The position numbers were made by a program, and so were the translations under genes. Source: Propioniferax innocua (GTDB taxonomy: Bacteria > Actinomycetota > Actinomycetes > Propionibacteriales > Propionibacteriaceae). Taken from it: 64,000 nucleotides of DNA. Below are positions 63,140 through 64,000 of the stretch, one piece after another (positions within the stretch are counted from its first letter, which is position 1; each line of letters starts with the position of its first letter). The DNA lies in NCBI RefSeq assembly GCF_006716235.1, contig NZ_VFOR01000001.1, forward strand, positions 620,001 to 684,000, given 5' to 3'. The notes beneath the pieces were generated by a model. The model was given only the letters and a program-made list of their open reading frames with translations, searched no databases and was not told where the DNA came from.

Positions 63140-64000
63140 ATGGAGTTCCGACATCTGGGCAACAGTGGCCTCAAGGTCTCCGAGATCGCGTACGGCAATT
63201 GGCTGACGCACGGTTCGCAGATCGAGGCTGAACAGGCAACGGCCTGTGTCCACGCAGCATTGGATGCAGGCATCACGACGTTCGACACCGCCGATGTGTA
63301 TGCCAACACCGTCGCCGAGGAGGTTCTCGGGCAGGCTCTGGCCGGGCAGCGGCGGGAGAGTCTGGAGATCTTCACGAAGGTCTATTTCCCCACCGGCCCG
63401 AAGGGCCCGAACGACACCGGGCTGTCGCGCAAGCACATCATGGAATCGATCCATGGCTCATTGCGGCGTCTGGGAACCGACTACGTGGATCTCTATCAGG
63501 CACACCGTTTCGACCACGCCACGCCGCTGGAGGAGACGATGTCGGCGTTCGCCGACATCGTGCATCAGGGCAAGGCACATTACATCGGCGTCAGCGAGTG
63601 GACCGTGGAGCAGATCCGCAGGGCGCACGGATTGGCCCGTGAGCTGCACATCCCGCTCGTATCGAACCAACCGCAGTACAACATGTTGTGGCGCATCATC
63701 GAAGACGAGGTCATGCCCGCCTGCGCCGATCTCGGAATGGGGCAGGTCGTGTTCTCCCCCATCGCCCAGGGCGTCCTCACCGGCAAGTACCTCCCGGGTC
63801 AGGCCCCGCCCCAGGGTTCACGCGCCACCAGCGAAGGAGGTTCACAGTTCATCGAGAACCTCCTCACCGATGATCTGCTCACCCGCGTGCAACGGCTGGC
63901 TCCGCTGGCCGAGGAACATGGACTGACGTTGGCTCAGTTCGCGCTCGCATGGGTGCTCAGCCACGAGCAGGTGTCCTGTGCCATCACCGGCGCGTCGCGC
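63140..64000 (+). CDS. Aldo/keto reductase, 5' part (cut by window end)
   Basis: The open frame runs to the window edge (287 codons visible of an expected 320-330). It shows the NADPH-dependent AKR pattern of the voltage-gated K+ channel beta-like/YghZ group: MEFRHLGNSGLKVSEIAYGNWLTHG, DAGITTFDTADVY with catalytic Asp/Tyr, VDLYQAHRFDHATPLEETM, GVSEWTVEQI, VSNQPQYNML and VVFSPIAQGVLTGKY. CAGACT (63128-63133) lies 6 nt before the ATG, another probable leaderless start. Confidence 0.92.
   Translation, partial: MEFRHLGNSGLKVSEIAYGNWLTHGSQIEAEQATACVHAALDAGITTFDTADVYANTVAEEVLGQALAGQRRESLEIFTKVYFPTGPKGPNDTGLSRKHIMESIHGSLRRLGTDYVDLYQAHRFDHATPLEETMSAFADIVHQGKAHYIGVSEWTVEQIRRAHGLARELHIPLVSNQPQYNMLWRIIEDEVMPACADLGMGQVVFSPIAQGVLTGKYLPGQAPPQGSRATSEGGSQFIENLLTDDLLTRVQRLAPLAEEHGLTLAQFALAWVLSHEQVSCAITGASR

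Overview
The window is chromosomal DNA of a high-GC, mycothiol-using actinomycete. Evidence: an S-(hydroxymethyl)mycothiol dehydrogenase pair, an actinobacterial bcc-aa3 respiratory cluster (ctaE-qcrCAB and ctaF-ctaD-ctaC), a PASTA-domain kinase, a PimB-type mannosyltransferase, a class II DAHP synthase, DUF3043 and PspA-PspAA genes, many GTG starts and several apparently leaderless genes. From memory, much of 21.7-60 kb follows the Mycobacterium tuberculosis Rv2172c-Rv2205c order (metF, idsA2, pknL, aroG, acyltransferase, pimB, NlpC protein, DnaQ/UvrC-like, trpD, ctaE-qcrCAB, ctaC, erpA-like, glycerate kinase). I cannot fix the family or genus.

1-6.3 kb: the end of rpsT; an autoregulated GntR/DUF1648 pair; then on the minus strand holA, a class E/F-like sortase, a secreted Pro/Ser/Thr-rich surface protein, and the C-terminal metallo-beta-lactamase part of comEC.

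6.3-13.0 kb: an accessory island that interrupts comEC. The N-terminal part of comEC lies at 13.0-13.8 kb directly after comEA, the C-terminal part at 5.3-6.3 kb, and the membrane-channel core between them is gone. The island carries a truncated ArdA-like antirestriction gene, a DUF4192-like gene, a C5-cytosine methyltransferase, a NotI-type restriction endonuclease with the family's four-cysteine signature, a Dam-type adenine methyltransferase, small unknown genes and an unrecognised three-gene operon (soluble 311-residue protein, four-helix membrane protein, small nucleotidyltransferase-like protein). No integrase or transposase is visible. The net effect is that a DNA-uptake gene is replaced by a DNA-restriction cassette.

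13-25 kb: comEA; the FMN-riboswitch-controlled ribD-ribE-ribBA-ribH operon, with an in-frame 24-bp duplication in ribE; an FAD-type oxidoreductase; a HelD-like RNA polymerase-recycling helicase; metF; a polyprenyl diphosphate synthase; and thiE coupled to a lipoprotein carrying an RNase Sa-like domain. A repeat-rich gap of about 650 bp separates thiE from thiO-thiS-thiG.

28-46 kb: a PASTA kinase; a flavin-dependent monooxygenase; an ECF sigma factor with an anti-sigma/Asp23 hybrid, divergent from an Asp23/DUF2273/AmaP-like envelope-stress operon; aroG; plsC; mscR with its metallo-hydrolase; pimB; an NlpC/P60 endopeptidase; an exonuclease/GIY-YIG fusion; a rhomboid-fold protein that appears to lack its catalytic serine; a cyclophilin; and a membrane protein with a sunset-like C-terminus.

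46.8-64 kb: an A24 prepilin peptidase, trpD, a receiver-domain protein, the cytochrome bcc-aa3 genes, a GuaB1-type IMPDH/GMP reductase-family enzyme, an iron-sulfur carrier, a glycerate kinase-like gene, pspA-pspAA, DUF3043 and DUF4870 membrane proteins, and an aldo/keto reductase cut by the window edge. I recognised no tRNA, rRNA, CRISPR array or transposase.
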